A stretch of 64,000 bases of DNA from Paenibacillus pectinilyticus. GTDB taxonomy: Bacteria > Bacillota > Bacilli > Paenibacillales > NBRC-103111. The notes beneath the pieces are model-generated. The model did not search any database, had not been told where the DNA came from, and saw only the letters and a program-made list of their open reading frames with translations. This document shows, piece after piece, positions 45,281-54,080 of the stretch (within the stretch, counting starts at the first letter, position 1; the number at the start of each line of letters is the position of its first letter). A program made the translations under genes and the position numbers. The DNA lies in assembly GCF_001700435.1 (NCBI RefSeq), contig NZ_LYPC01000027.1, positions 124,380-188,379 on the forward strand, given 5' to 3'.

Positions 45281-47185
45281 ATGACGACAATTGCCTCGGT
45301 ATCCAACACGGATGCTTACTACTTATTGCATGAGGGCACACAGTATCAGAGCTATCAATTTCTTGGGGCTCACTTCGAAGAGCGCGATGGCTGCAAAGGA
45401 GTCAACTTCGCGGTGTGGGCGCCCAATGCCAAAGAGGTGAACGTATCTGGCAGTTTTAACGGCTGGGATGGCAGCCATCATGCTATGGCAATGAACGAAG
45501 GCATTTGGACACTATTTATTCCCGAACTGGAGGAAGGCACTTTATATAAATATGAAATTGTGACGATGGACGGTGATCGTTATCTGAAATCGGATCCTTA
45601 CGCTTTTCATTCGGAAGTTCGGCCGGAAACAGCATCCATTGTTACTTCGCTTGAACATTATGAATGGCAGGATGGAGTCTGGCAGGAGAATAATTCGTCG
45701 AATCAACATTTGCAGCAGCCACTGCTCATCTATGAAGTGCACTTGGGTAGTTGGAAACGCAAGGAGGACGGTAGCTTTTACAGTTATGTGGACTTTGCAG
45801 ATGAACTTATCGACTATGTGCTCGAGCGGGGTTATACCCATATTGAGCTGATGCCGTTAGCCGAACATCCGCTTGACTCTTCATGGGGATATCAGGTAAC
45901 TGGTTATTATTCGGTGACAAGCCGTTTTGGATCTCCGAAAGATTTTATGTACTTTGTTGATCAGTGTCATCAAAAAGGTCTGGGCGTGATTATGGACTGG
46001 GTCCCCGCTCATTTCTGCAAAGATGTGCACGGCTTATCTCGATTCGATGGGACACATCTCTACGAGTATGCAGACAGCCGCAAGGGTGAGAATCCGACAT
46101 GGGGGACTTATATTTTCGATTATGGCAGGCCAGAAGTCGTTAGCTTTTTAATCTCAAATGCGCTGTTCTGGTTGGATATGTATCATCTGGATGGACTAAG
46201 AATCGATGCTGTCTATAGCCTGTTGACGTTGAATTTTGAACGACCAGAAGCGGAATGCATTAGGAATGAACAGGGTGGAGAGGAGAATCTGGAGGGGATT
46301 GCCTTTCTGCAAAAATTGAATGCGGTCGTATTTGCCAGATATCCGGATGTGCTCATGATTGCAGAAGACTCTAGTTCGTATCCTGGTGTAACAACACCAG
46401 TTGCGTATGGCGGACTAGGTTTTAATTACAAATGGAATCTAGCCTATACGTGGCACACGCTGGAATATATGAAAAAAAATCAAACCGAACGCAGCGGACA
46501 GGAAGATCGGTTGACCCAGTCGCTTCTGGGAATTAGGGATGAGAATTATGTCTTGCCTTATTCACATGACGAAATGGATCCTCCGACCAAATCACTGCTA
46601 GGTAAAATGTCTGGGGAAGACAATTGGCAGCGTTTTGCTAATCTGCGTGCACTTTATACGTATACGATGGGACATCCAGGTAAAAAGCTGCTATTTATGG
46701 GCAATGAATTCGGTCAAATGGATGATTGGGATTCAGAGGGCTCCTTGGAATGGGAGTTGCTGCAATTTGAAGAGCACCAGCACTTTGCGGAATTTGTGAA
46801 GCAGATGAATCATTTTTACATAGCGGAAAAAGCCTTATGGGAACTTGATTTCGAGCAGAATGGCCTTACATCCTTAAATGCGGACGATAAAGAGGATGGT
46901 CTCGTGATACTCTTACGAAAATCAAAGACGAACAATGAACAGCTTATTATCATTAACAATTTTAAGCCTGAAACACATGAAGGATATCGCCTTGGGGTTG
47001 AGGAGCCTGGACGTTACCAAGAGGTCTTTAACAGCGATAAGCCGGAATTTGGCGGATCAGGAATGACCAATGCGAACATGTTGGAAACCCAGGAATGGTC
47101 CTGTCAGGGCAATCCTTACAGTATTATGGTTAACATACCGCCACTTGCAGGAGTTATCTTCAAATATATCCCTTCGGAAGGATGA
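45281..47185 (+). CDS. glgB: 1,4-alpha-glucan branching enzyme
   Basis: The 634-residue protein has an N-terminal CBM48-type domain (VNFAVWAPNAKEVNVSG, SFNGWDG) and a GH13 barrel. The nucleophile is D309 in LRIDAV, the acid/base is E362 in MIAEDSS and the transition-state stabiliser is D430 in HDEMDPP. The spacings 53 and 121 equal those of E. coli GlgB (D405, E458, D526). It makes alpha-1,6 branches in glycogen. The usual segment after HDE (VVHGKKS) is replaced here by MDPPTKS. It is followed seven bases later by glgD. Confidence 0.94.
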   Translation: MTTIASVSNTDAYYLLHEGTQYQSYQFLGAHFEERDGCKGVNFAVWAPNAKEVNVSGSFNGWDGSHHAMAMNEGIWTLFIPELEEGTLYKYEIVTMDGDRYLKSDPYAFHSEVRPETASIVTSLEHYEWQDGVWQENNSSNQHLQQPLLIYEVHLGSWKRKEDGSFYSYVDFADELIDYVLERGYTHIELMPLAEHPLDSSWGYQVTGYYSVTSRFGSPKDFMYFVDQCHQKGLGVIMDWVPAHFCKDVHGLSRFDGTHLYEYADSRKGENPTWGTYIFDYGRPEVVSFLISNALFWLDMYHLDGLRIDAVYSLLTLNFERPEAECIRNEQGGEENLEGIAFLQKLNAVVFARYPDVLMIAEDSSSYPGVTTPVAYGGLGFNYKWNLAYTWHTLEYMKKNQTERSGQEDRLTQSLLGIRDENYVLPYSHDEMDPPTKSLLGKMSGEDNWQRFANLRALYTYTMGHPGKKLLFMGNEFGQMDDWDSEGSLEWELLQFEEHQHFAEFVKQMNHFYIAEKALWELDFEQNGLTSLNADDKEDGLVILLRKSKTNNEQLIIINNFKPETHEGYRLGVEEPGRYQEVFNSDKPEFGGSGMTNANMLETQEWSCQGNPYSIMVNIPPLAGVIFKYIPSEG

Positions 47186-47192
47186 GAGAACG

Positions 47193-48335
47193 ATGAAGGA
47201 TGTTCTTGGAATGATCAATTTGATGAATGAGCAAGATGATTTATCTACGCTAACACGCAATCGATGTGTGGGTGCCGTGCCTTTTGCCGGTCGTTATCGG
47301 ATGATCGACTTCGCACTCTCCAATATGAGCAATTCGGGTATTCAGAAGGTCATGCTGTTGTCGAATGCCAAAGCAGACTCCCTGCTCGATCATGTGGGTG
47401 ATGGGCATCATTGGGGCTTAGATACGACCACGGAGGGCGGTGTAACTGTTCTTCCTCCTTTTTCTACGATTGGCAATCTGGTTAAGGATACGGAGGGGGA
47501 TTTGCTACATCTGTACAGTCATATTGATTTGTTAAGAGATTGCAACGAAACGTATATACTGATTGCACCCAGCAGTGTCATCTATCATATGAATTTTGAA
47601 AATATGGTCGATTACCATCTCAGCAACGACGCTGATATTACGATTCTCTATAAACATTTAACGGAAATGGATCGTCATGCCCATATTGGTCATGCCTATA
47701 ACCTGGAAATGAACGATCAGGGTAGAGTCATCAGCGTCACGCCTACTTACCATGCTCTGCCAAGCTTAAAACCTCAGAATATTGATTTGGATACGATGAT
47801 CATCAAACGAAGTCTACTAATTGAGTTAATCGAGCAGAGTATGAGGCGTGGAAGTGAGAGGTACTTGAAAGATGTCATCTGGAGCCACTTAGCCGATATG
47901 GATGTTCAAGGCTACGCCAATCATGGGTACGTGGCGATTATGGATTCGATAGATAGTTACTATGCCCATAGTATGCACCTCCTGCAACCGCATGGATGGC
48001 ATCAATTTATGATTAACCAAGATTCCGTCTATACAAAGCAAGAGGTCGAAGAGGAAACGGCTTGTCATGACAATGCCTTGATTCGCAACTCTTTCATCGC
48101 GCATGGCTGCAGCATTGAAGGCTATGTGGAAAATAGCATTTTGTTTCCTGGGGTAAAGGTGAATCGAGGCGCTAGTATCAAAAATAGTATCGTGATGCAT
48201 CAGTGTGCAATCGCAGATAACGCCTATTTGGATCATGTTATTTTGGACAAGCAGGTTGTTGTGGAACAAGGGGCTATCTTACGCGGACAGTTCACCCACC
48301 CCTTTGTGGCAGAAAAAAATGGTGTGACTTCATAA
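47193..48335 (+). CDS. glgD: Glucose-1-phosphate adenylyltransferase, GlgD-type subunit
   Basis: The 380-residue protein has a nucleotidyltransferase fold and a C-terminal left-handed beta helix (GYVENSILFPGVKVNRGASIKNS). The N-terminal loop lacks the GGxGxRL motif of catalytic GlgC and reads GMINLMNEQDDLSTL, typical of the regulatory GlgD subunit. ADP-glucose is the glycogen precursor. ATG 47193 is favoured over the longer frame from 47070, which would overlap glgB by 116 bases. No glgC, glgA or glgP follows. Confidence 0.92.
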   Translation: MKDVLGMINLMNEQDDLSTLTRNRCVGAVPFAGRYRMIDFALSNMSNSGIQKVMLLSNAKADSLLDHVGDGHHWGLDTTTEGGVTVLPPFSTIGNLVKDTEGDLLHLYSHIDLLRDCNETYILIAPSSVIYHMNFENMVDYHLSNDADITILYKHLTEMDRHAHIGHAYNLEMNDQGRVISVTPTYHALPSLKPQNIDLDTMIIKRSLLIELIEQSMRRGSERYLKDVIWSHLADMDVQGYANHGYVAIMDSIDSYYAHSMHLLQPHGWHQFMINQDSVYTKQEVEEETACHDNALIRNSFIAHGCSIEGYVENSILFPGVKVNRGASIKNSIVMHQCAIADNAYLDHVILDKQVVVEQGAILRGQFTHPFVAEKNGVTS

Positions 48336-48375
48336 GTACACGCATGTACTTTTGGTAAGGGAAGAAGGGGAAGAA

Positions 48376-48933
48376 ATGGGAAAAGAGTTAGGAAAAGAGA
48401 GGGAAGGGACTCAAGCTGTAGATGATGGTACACCTGAGAAGCTGTTTCATGAATTAGATAATGATCCTAACTTTAAACTGGACAATGACCAATTAGAACG
48501 TATTGCCTCCATGGTCAATGCGTATAAAGGTAACATTAAGTCTCATTTGATTGAGCAGCAGGAGAAGAAGACTTCTCGGGCTGACCGGCTGGCTGATCAT
48601 ATAGCAACATTTGGCGGAAGTTGGGCGTTTATCCTGCTTTTTAGTTTGTTTTTAATCATTTGGATGCTTCTTAATCTCATGAGCTTCGCTTTCGATAAAC
48701 CCCCATTTATCCTGCTTAATCTTATTCTCTCTTGCATTTCAGCCTTCCAAGCACCCGTCATTCTCATGAGTCAGAATCGACAAGCTGCAAAAGATAAGCA
48801 GGAGGCAATCCTTGACTTGGCCATTAATTATCGTGCGGAGCAGGAAAATATGGAGATTAAGGTTTTGCTGGAAAGGTTGGATCAGAGGCTTGAAAGAATG
48901 GAGAAACTACAAAACGAGGAGGTTTTACCATGA
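48376..48933 (+). CDS. DUF1003 membrane protein
   Basis: The 185-residue protein has a charged N-terminal part and the DUF1003 core: ADRLADHIATFGGSW, a first membrane helix near residues 80-100, a second near 110-130, then QNRQAAKDKQEA and a coiled C-terminal tail. ATG 48376 follows AAGGGGAAG; the frame is open to a TTG at 48352. Its function is not established. It overlaps the next start by four bases (ATGA). Confidence 0.9.
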   Translation: MGKELGKEREGTQAVDDGTPEKLFHELDNDPNFKLDNDQLERIASMVNAYKGNIKSHLIEQQEKKTSRADRLADHIATFGGSWAFILLFSLFLIIWMLLNLMSFAFDKPPFILLNLILSCISAFQAPVILMSQNRQAAKDKQEAILDLAINYRAEQENMEIKVLLERLDQRLERMEKLQNEEVLP

Positions 48934-49307
48934 GTACTTTTACGAGAGTAAGTATCACATCAAATCTTCAAGAAACGCAGCATAAAATAAAGCAGTTGTA
49001 TAGAGAAGGCTTTGAAAAAGATCATGTTTATGTACTGACTCATAGTGCTGAAGGTACGGACTTCATTGCCAATTACACGAATGCACAACAAATTACGATG
49101 TCGGAAGTGGGCGTGCTAACGTCTATAGCCAATCTATTTCGATCTCGTGGCGATGAGTTGCGGGCGAAGATGAGGTCGCTCGGTGTGCCTGATGTGGAGT
49201 CCGGTCGGTTGGAAAGCGAGCTGGATAAAGGCAAGATCCTTGTTCTGGCTACTCCAAGTCAACCGGTTATAGCGGATGCAAATACCTACCCATATGGGGA
49301 TTTGTAA
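48930..49307 (+). CDS. General stress protein 17M-like (YflT family) protein
   Basis: The 125-residue protein matches the YflT-type domain: an opening VSITSNLQETQHKIKQLYREGF, then VYVLTH near residue 35, and a closing GKILVLA strand. Relatives in Bacillus are induced by heat and general stress. AGGAGG precedes the ATG, which overlaps the stop of the DUF1003 gene. A stress role is inferred from the family. Confidence 0.82.
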   Translation: MSTFTRVSITSNLQETQHKIKQLYREGFEKDHVYVLTHSAEGTDFIANYTNAQQITMSEVGVLTSIANLFRSRGDELRAKMRSLGVPDVESGRLESELDKGKILVLATPSQPVIADANTYPYGDL

Positions 49308-49329
49308 CTCACAATTTTACATGAAAATA

Positions 49330-49370
49330 AAAAGGACACGGAACCCGATAGGGGCATTCGTGTCCTTTTT
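49330..49370 (+). terminator. Terminator after the stress-protein gene
   Basis: AAAAGGACACG pairs with CGTGTCCTTTTT, with an inner CCC/GGG stem. Confidence 0.85.
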
Positions 49371-49520
49371 GACCACATTAGAAAGTATAACTTTTCGGTT
49401 CCCGAAAATGTCTTGATAATTGGCGATAAAAACTACCTATAAAACGCGGTCGCACATCCTCGAAGGACTTCGATAGAAGTTTTTCTCATGTATAGGATGT
49501 GATTCATCATTGGGTTCTAG
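49371..49520. other. Non-coding stretch, nothing recognised
   Basis: All frames are broken by stops and I see no hairpin or repeat of note. It may be decayed sequence belonging to the remnant that follows. Confidence 0.5.
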
Positions 49521-49740
49521 GTGCATGCGATTACAGCCGATGCAATTCCTATCCATCGTGCTTTTCGTGATGAAATGGCAAAGATTATACCCTCCCAGGT
49601 GATGAATTCTATAGAGGCTGGCAATGAATGGATATTTTAAAAAGGCGGACGCGGCCGGCAGACAAGATGTGATCAAAGCGTCTCAGGATTGGTTTACCAA
49701 GGATGGCAAGGCTATTTATGATAAATTGAACAAGAAATAG
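49521..49740 (+). pseudogene. Frameshifted 3' remnant of an unidentified gene
   Basis: One frame from 49521 reads VHAITADAIPIHRAFRDEMAK and on to a stop near 49638. A second frame from ATG 49624 gives 38 residues, MNGYFKKADAAGRQDVIKAS, then DWFTKDGKAIYDKLNKK, ending at 49740. The two read as one protein split by a frameshift, and a terminator follows the stop. The tail looks like the end of an ABC substrate-binding protein, but that is a weak impression. Confidence 0.35.
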
Positions 49741-49757
49741 CTTATAGATTCAAAAGC

Positions 49758-49792
49758 AGAGCAGCTCACCTTATTGGGGGGCTGCTCTTTTT
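49758..49792 (+). terminator. Terminator after the remnant
   Basis: AGAGCAGC pairs with GCTGCTCT, followed by five T residues. Confidence 0.75.
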
Positions 49793-49872
49793 GCTGAAAA
49801 TTGTCCAATCGATATGATTAATGTATGAAATTCATAGATAGAATTTTTCTATAAAGGTATTGAAAGCATGAA

Positions 49873-49901
49873 TTGACAATCCCGAGTAACGATGATAACT
49901 T
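49873..49901 (+). promoter_or_regulatory. Candidate promoter for the monooxygenase module
   Basis: A perfect -35 TTGACA (49873-49878), a 17-base spacer and TAACTT (49896-49901). A hairpin at 49957 lies between it and the first gene. Confidence 0.45.
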
Positions 49902-49956
49902 AAAACTTATAAAACATATTGAATTAATCGGAATTAAAGCTGACTGGTCATCCGGA

Positions 49957-49991
49957 AGCATGGATTATTGAATCCATGCTTTTTTTATTTT
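49957..49991 (+). terminator. Leader hairpin with T run before the LLM monooxygenase gene
   Basis: AGCATGGATT pairs perfectly with AATCCATGCT around ATTG, followed by seven T residues. It lies downstream of a good -35 and upstream of the first gene, so it may be a leader terminator that controls read-through, or just the end of an upstream transcript. Confidence 0.65.
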
Positions 49992-50041
49992 CAAAATGGA
50001 GTAAGCATGAAATAGGCGGCGCAGAAAGGAGTTTGAATACG

Positions 50042-51100
50042 TTGAAATTTGCCTTATTTAGCCTAATGATGAATATACCAAATGCAATAAACGGGGAAAC
50101 ACTCACTACCCATCAGAAGTTCGAGAATGTGCTGAAACAGGCCGTCCTCGCAGAAGAACTCGGGTTTGATGCTTATGGTGTGGGGGAGCGTCACGGAGCA
50201 CCGTTTATCTCTTCCTCCCCGCCGGTAGTTCTAACCGCGATCGCAGCGAGGACCTCCCGCATTCGCCTGATAACGACAGTTACGGTGCTAAGTGTGCTCG
50301 ACCCTGTTCGAGTAGCTGAGGACTATGCCACACTTGATCATCTCTCAGGAGGAAGAATAGAGTTAATTATTGGCAAAGGCAACGACCCACGCCACTATCC
50401 GCTTTTCGGAATTACCGAAGAGGAACAATGGGAATCACTTGCAGAGCGTTATGCACTCCTGAAGCGTTTGTGGAACGAAGAGAACGTAACCTGGCAGGGA
50501 CGCTTCCGTTCACCGTTAGACAGTGTGACAACACAGCCAAGACCTTATCAACAGGCAATCCCCGTATGGCATGGCAGCGCATCAAGCACCTTGTCAACGG
50601 AGTTGGCTGCGAAATATGGTGAACCCATTTTCTCCTCGAATACGTTTCACCCACAGGCAAAATATAAGGCATTAATCGATCACTATCGCGAGCGATTAGC
50701 CCATTACGGCCATGATCCTCAACACGCAATTGTTGGTTCAGGTTTTGGCAGCTTATATCTGGCCAACACGACGGAGGAAGCAATCCAACGTTATCGTCCT
50801 TATTACGATGCTTTCCATGCTACGGCTGCCTCTCAGCACAATAATTCACCTTTTAAAGACCTCGAGGATAATGTGAAAAATGGGCCAGTACTGATCGGCA
50901 GCCCTGATCAAGTGATCGAGAAGATCTTGAATTACCATCAAGCCTATGGGCATCAAGTGGTCAGCATCAGTGTAGATGGCTTAACGGAAGCGGAGCAGCG
51001 GGAGCAGATGGAGCGATTTGCTACCGAAGTTGTACCTGTTTTACGTCGGGAGATTCCGAGTAGTGTATGGGAACGTTCGCCGGTGGCGCTAAGGGTATGA
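50042..51100 (+). CDS. LLM-class flavin-dependent monooxygenase (luciferase-like)
   Basis: The 352-residue protein is a luciferase-like TIM barrel: KFALFSLMMNIPN at the start, FDAYGVGERH near residue 45, then RIRLITTVTVLSVLDPVRVAED and HLSGGRIELIIGKG. Such enzymes use FMNH2 from a separate reductase to oxidise small organic molecules, often sulfonates or thioethers. The start is TTG 50042, ten bases after AAAGGAG; the frame is open back to 49976 through the leader hairpin. It leads the module that runs to 61045. Confidence 0.88.
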   Translation: MKFALFSLMMNIPNAINGETLTTHQKFENVLKQAVLAEELGFDAYGVGERHGAPFISSSPPVVLTAIAARTSRIRLITTVTVLSVLDPVRVAEDYATLDHLSGGRIELIIGKGNDPRHYPLFGITEEEQWESLAERYALLKRLWNEENVTWQGRFRSPLDSVTTQPRPYQQAIPVWHGSASSTLSTELAAKYGEPIFSSNTFHPQAKYKALIDHYRERLAHYGHDPQHAIVGSGFGSLYLANTTEEAIQRYRPYYDAFHATAASQHNNSPFKDLEDNVKNGPVLIGSPDQVIEKILNYHQAYGHQVVSISVDGLTEAEQREQMERFATEVVPVLRREIPSSVWERSPVALRV

Positions 51101-51125
51101 AGAACATTTTTGGAGGGATGAAGCT

Positions 51126-51746
51126 ATGAGCATTCAAAAAGCAGAAGGGATTTCTGTGGAAAGAAGGAAAAGAGCTTTTCAAGAAGCGCTTACTTACAAC
51201 CAATTTATTAGCAATGCCAAGGTAAACGTGGATAGGCTTCATGAGAACTTCCAACACTATACGCTGACTGAGCAGGAATCGGCTTATTTCAAGGGGCTTC
51301 CAGAGCAGGTGGATGTGTTGGTGCTAGCCCATGACTGGTGCGGCGATGTGGTTGCCAATCTGCCGTTATTCGGCAAAATTGAACATGAAACAGGTAAATT
51401 GAAGCTGCACATTCTACTCAGAGATCCAGACAATCAAGATATCGCTGCCGCTTATTTACATGCAGACGGACGTAATCATATTCCGACCTACGTGTTTTTC
51501 AATGGAGCGGGAGAGGAATTGAGCTACTTCTCAGAAAGACCCGATGAAATAACGAATCTAAGCCGGGATTGGGTCGATGATTTTTGGAATCTACACCCCG
51601 AATGGGAAGGCAGAGGTAGGCCACTTTCAGAAGTGGATGAAGATGTGAGGAAATCCTTGTTTGATTATTTAAAAGAACAGCGCCCGCTAGTAAGTGATCT
51701 CGAGAAGATCGCAATCATAGAAATTATCCGCTCCATACTCAGCTAA
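51126..51746 (+). CDS. Thioredoxin-fold protein with a single active-site cysteine
   Basis: The 206-residue protein resembles the Thioredoxin_9-type family. HDWCGDVVANLP sits where thioredoxins have CxxC, and only the first cysteine is present. IPTYVFFN near residue 120 carries the cis-proline region. One cysteine suggests a monothiol role or a binding function instead of disulfide exchange. GGAGGG precedes the ATG. It follows the monooxygenase gene by 25 bases, so they are probably one transcript. Confidence 0.8.
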   Translation: MSIQKAEGISVERRKRAFQEALTYNQFISNAKVNVDRLHENFQHYTLTEQESAYFKGLPEQVDVLVLAHDWCGDVVANLPLFGKIEHETGKLKLHILLRDPDNQDIAAAYLHADGRNHIPTYVFFNGAGEELSYFSERPDEITNLSRDWVDDFWNLHPEWEGRGRPLSEVDEDVRKSLFDYLKEQRPLVSDLEKIAIIEIIRSILS

Positions 51747-51829
51747 AGCGATGCTGCATGACGCCCAAAATCCTTGCAGCTGATGGCTGTAAGGTTCTTT
51801 TCATACGCAGATGGTAGACAGGGGGACAA

Positions 51830-53029
51830 ATGGAGCGCTATTGGAAACGTAATCTATATATGTTATGGATGGGCTTATTTATTAACCATATCGCGTATAC
51901 CCTCTCTGTACCGTTTTTCCCTATTTTTTTACAAAATGATCTTGGTATTCAGAATAGGCTTGAAGTATGGTCTGGTGTTTCCATTTCCATTAGCTTTCTG
52001 ATTAGTGGTCTGTGTGCGCCCTTTTGGGGGTCGTTAGCTGATAAATTTGGGAAGAAACCGATGTTAATTCGTTCAGGTATTGGTTTAGCTTTAGCTCATT
52101 TTGCTAATTATTTGGTTTATGATCCATTCACGTTCATTCTTGTTCGGATTTTTCAAGGGCTTATGGCAGGTTTTGGCCCTGCTTCCATCGCTTTAGTCGG
52201 TACGAATACACCGGAGAAGCACGTTGGGTATGCGCTCGGCGTGATATCAACAGCAACAGCAGCTGGAGGAATTATTGGCCCGCTTGTGGGAGGCGTGTTG
52301 AGCCAGTGGATGGGATTGCGAGTATGCTTCATCGCATCGGGACTTATTACGTTGCTTTCCACATTGATCGTACTCGTAGGCGTTAAGGAGGTACGTGAGC
52401 GTGTTGTTGGGGCTCGCCCTCGTTTGATTAGAGACCTGAAACAAGCTGCTAATAACACAAGATTAATGGGTGTTTTTGGGTTAACTTTACTAGTTACCAC
52501 CTCCGTCATGATTCTGGAGCCGTTGCTGACGCTCTATGTGGTGCAAATCGGCGGCAGTGTCAATAAAGCTACACTTAGCTCGGGAATTGTTTTCTCGGCT
52601 GTGGGTGTAGCCACAGTTATTATGGGCCCACGGTGGGGAATTATTGGGGGAAGGATTGGGTATGAGAAGATATTGGTCATTGGGTTGATCGGCGGTGGTA
52701 TCGGCAATCTGCTGCAGCTCGGCGTACATCAACTTATTGGCTTTGGCATCCTCCGATTCAGTTATGGCTTGTTCTTTGCTGCTGTATATCCGGCGCTGAA
52801 TGTACTTATCGTGAAATATGCTGAGGCTGATTTCCGAGGAAGAGCAGTGAGCTTGAACCAATCAGCAAGTCAATTCGGCATTGTGCTTGGTCCTTTACTT
52901 GGTGGGGGAATTGGAGGATGGATGGGGATCAAATTCGTATTCCTACTTACTGGCGTAACACTTCTTGGAGCCGCATGGATGCGTATGGCGGTCAATTCTA
53001 AGCGTGCTGATCAGAGCTTGCATGTGTGA
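51830..53029 (+). CDS. MFS transporter
   Basis: The 399-residue protein has about twelve membrane segments, and the loop 2-3 motif is GSLADKFGKKPML. The family exchanges or exports small molecules with protons; direction and substrate are not visible. AGGGGGACAA precedes ATG 51830. Its stop overlaps an alternative LysR start. Confidence 0.9.
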   Translation: MERYWKRNLYMLWMGLFINHIAYTLSVPFFPIFLQNDLGIQNRLEVWSGVSISISFLISGLCAPFWGSLADKFGKKPMLIRSGIGLALAHFANYLVYDPFTFILVRIFQGLMAGFGPASIALVGTNTPEKHVGYALGVISTATAAGGIIGPLVGGVLSQWMGLRVCFIASGLITLLSTLIVLVGVKEVRERVVGARPRLIRDLKQAANNTRLMGVFGLTLLVTTSVMILEPLLTLYVVQIGGSVNKATLSSGIVFSAVGVATVIMGPRWGIIGGRIGYEKILVIGLIGGGIGNLLQLGVHQLIGFGILRFSYGLFFAAVYPALNVLIVKYAEADFRGRAVSLNQSASQFGIVLGPLLGGGIGGWMGIKFVFLLTGVTLLGAAWMRMAVNSKRADQSLHV

Positions 53030-53052
53030 GTGAGAGAGGAAGTAATAGGCAA

Positions 53053-53946
53053 ATGAATATTGAAAATCTCGAAGCTTTCGTCTATGTCATTCATTATAAC
53101 AGTTTCAATAAGGCTGCAGATGCCTTGTTCTTATCTCAGCCTTCAGTTACGGCCCGTATTCAATCGTTGGAACGTGATTTGAACACCCTGCTATTTGAGA
53201 GAGAAGGGAGAAACTTCACTCTGACAGATAAAGGGAAGCAATTCCTTCCATTTGCTGGGCAAATACTTCAAACCTATAAAAAGGGAAAGCAGCAGATTCA
53301 ACATGTAAACAAAGCATTCAGTGAACTTAGAGTCGGATGCACCGTATCTGTTTCCAATTATGTCATTCCAGAAATTCTACCATTTATTAAAAAGCAACGG
53401 TCTCAACTCCAAATCAAATTAACAACTGCGCCAACAGAAGTCATTCTGGAGATGCTGCTCAATAAAGAAATTGATATTGGATTTGTCCGTAATGTGACTC
53501 ATCCGTATGTAGAAAATCTGGGTTACTATGAGGATCCTATTCGTCTTTTCGTCTATCCTAACCATCCTTTTGTGACAAAGAAACCTTTGACCATGAATGA
53601 TGTAAGTCGTGAATCTCTTGTCTTCTTTGAATGTGGGTCACTGGATTGGGGAAAGATTCATCGACTTTTTGCCACGCTGGATCATCCGCCTCAAATTGAA
53701 TATCAAATCGATAATTTGGAAACAGCCAAGAAACTTGTATCCAAAGGAATGGGGATATCCTTTCTGCCAGAACTGTGTGTACGCCAAGAAGTGAAAGAGG
53801 GACATCTGGTACCTATCAATATTCAGGCATTAGGAGGGCTGTCGCTGCGTACAACGCTCGTTACATTGAAAGAATCCAGTCTCTATGTGTCAGACTTATT
53901 TCTGGATGTATTGAAGGAATTCAATTGGAAAAAAATCGCTACATAG
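53053..53946 (+). CDS. LysR-family transcriptional regulator
   Basis: The 297-residue protein has an N-terminal winged helix-turn-helix (FNKAADALFLSQPSVTARIQ) and a periplasmic-binding-like effector domain from about residue 90. The usual family start MNIENLEAF at ATG 53053 is preferred to GTG 53026, which adds nine residues. It lies inside the monooxygenase and ABC importer module and probably controls it. Relatives such as CysB-type and YtlI regulators govern sulfur use, which fits the setting but is not proof. Confidence 0.9.
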   Translation: MNIENLEAFVYVIHYNSFNKAADALFLSQPSVTARIQSLERDLNTLLFEREGRNFTLTDKGKQFLPFAGQILQTYKKGKQQIQHVNKAFSELRVGCTVSVSNYVIPEILPFIKKQRSQLQIKLTTAPTEVILEMLLNKEIDIGFVRNVTHPYVENLGYYEDPIRLFVYPNHPFVTKKPLTMNDVSRESLVFFECGSLDWGKIHRLFATLDHPPQIEYQIDNLETAKKLVSKGMGISFLPELCVRQEVKEGHLVPINIQALGGLSLRTTLVTLKESSLYVSDLFLDVLKEFNWKKIAT

Positions 53947-54038
53947 AACAAATCTATTTAACAATAGAACATCTTTATCTACGATTGACCGCTCTAAATG
54001 CCGGTGATACAGTACAAATAGAGATTAAAACCAAGTAA
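53925..54038 (+). CDS. Possible small ORF overlapping the end of the LysR gene
   Basis: A TTG at 53925 with AAGGAA five bases upstream opens a 37-codon frame: EKNRYIEQIYLTIEHLYLRL, then TALNAGDTVQIEIKTK, ending in TAA at 54036-54038. The composition looks protein-like but no family is recognised. It overlaps the LysR gene by 22 bases. It could be real, a remnant, or chance. Confidence 0.25.
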   Translation: MEKNRYIEQIYLTIEHLYLRLTALNAGDTVQIEIKTK

Positions 54039-54080
54039 AACAATTGGAATTATAGTTATTGATCATGAGGAGGAATTAGG

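Noticed and set aside
47070..47192. Upstream extension of glgD
   Set aside because: It lies inside glgB and adds 41 residues that no GlgD has.
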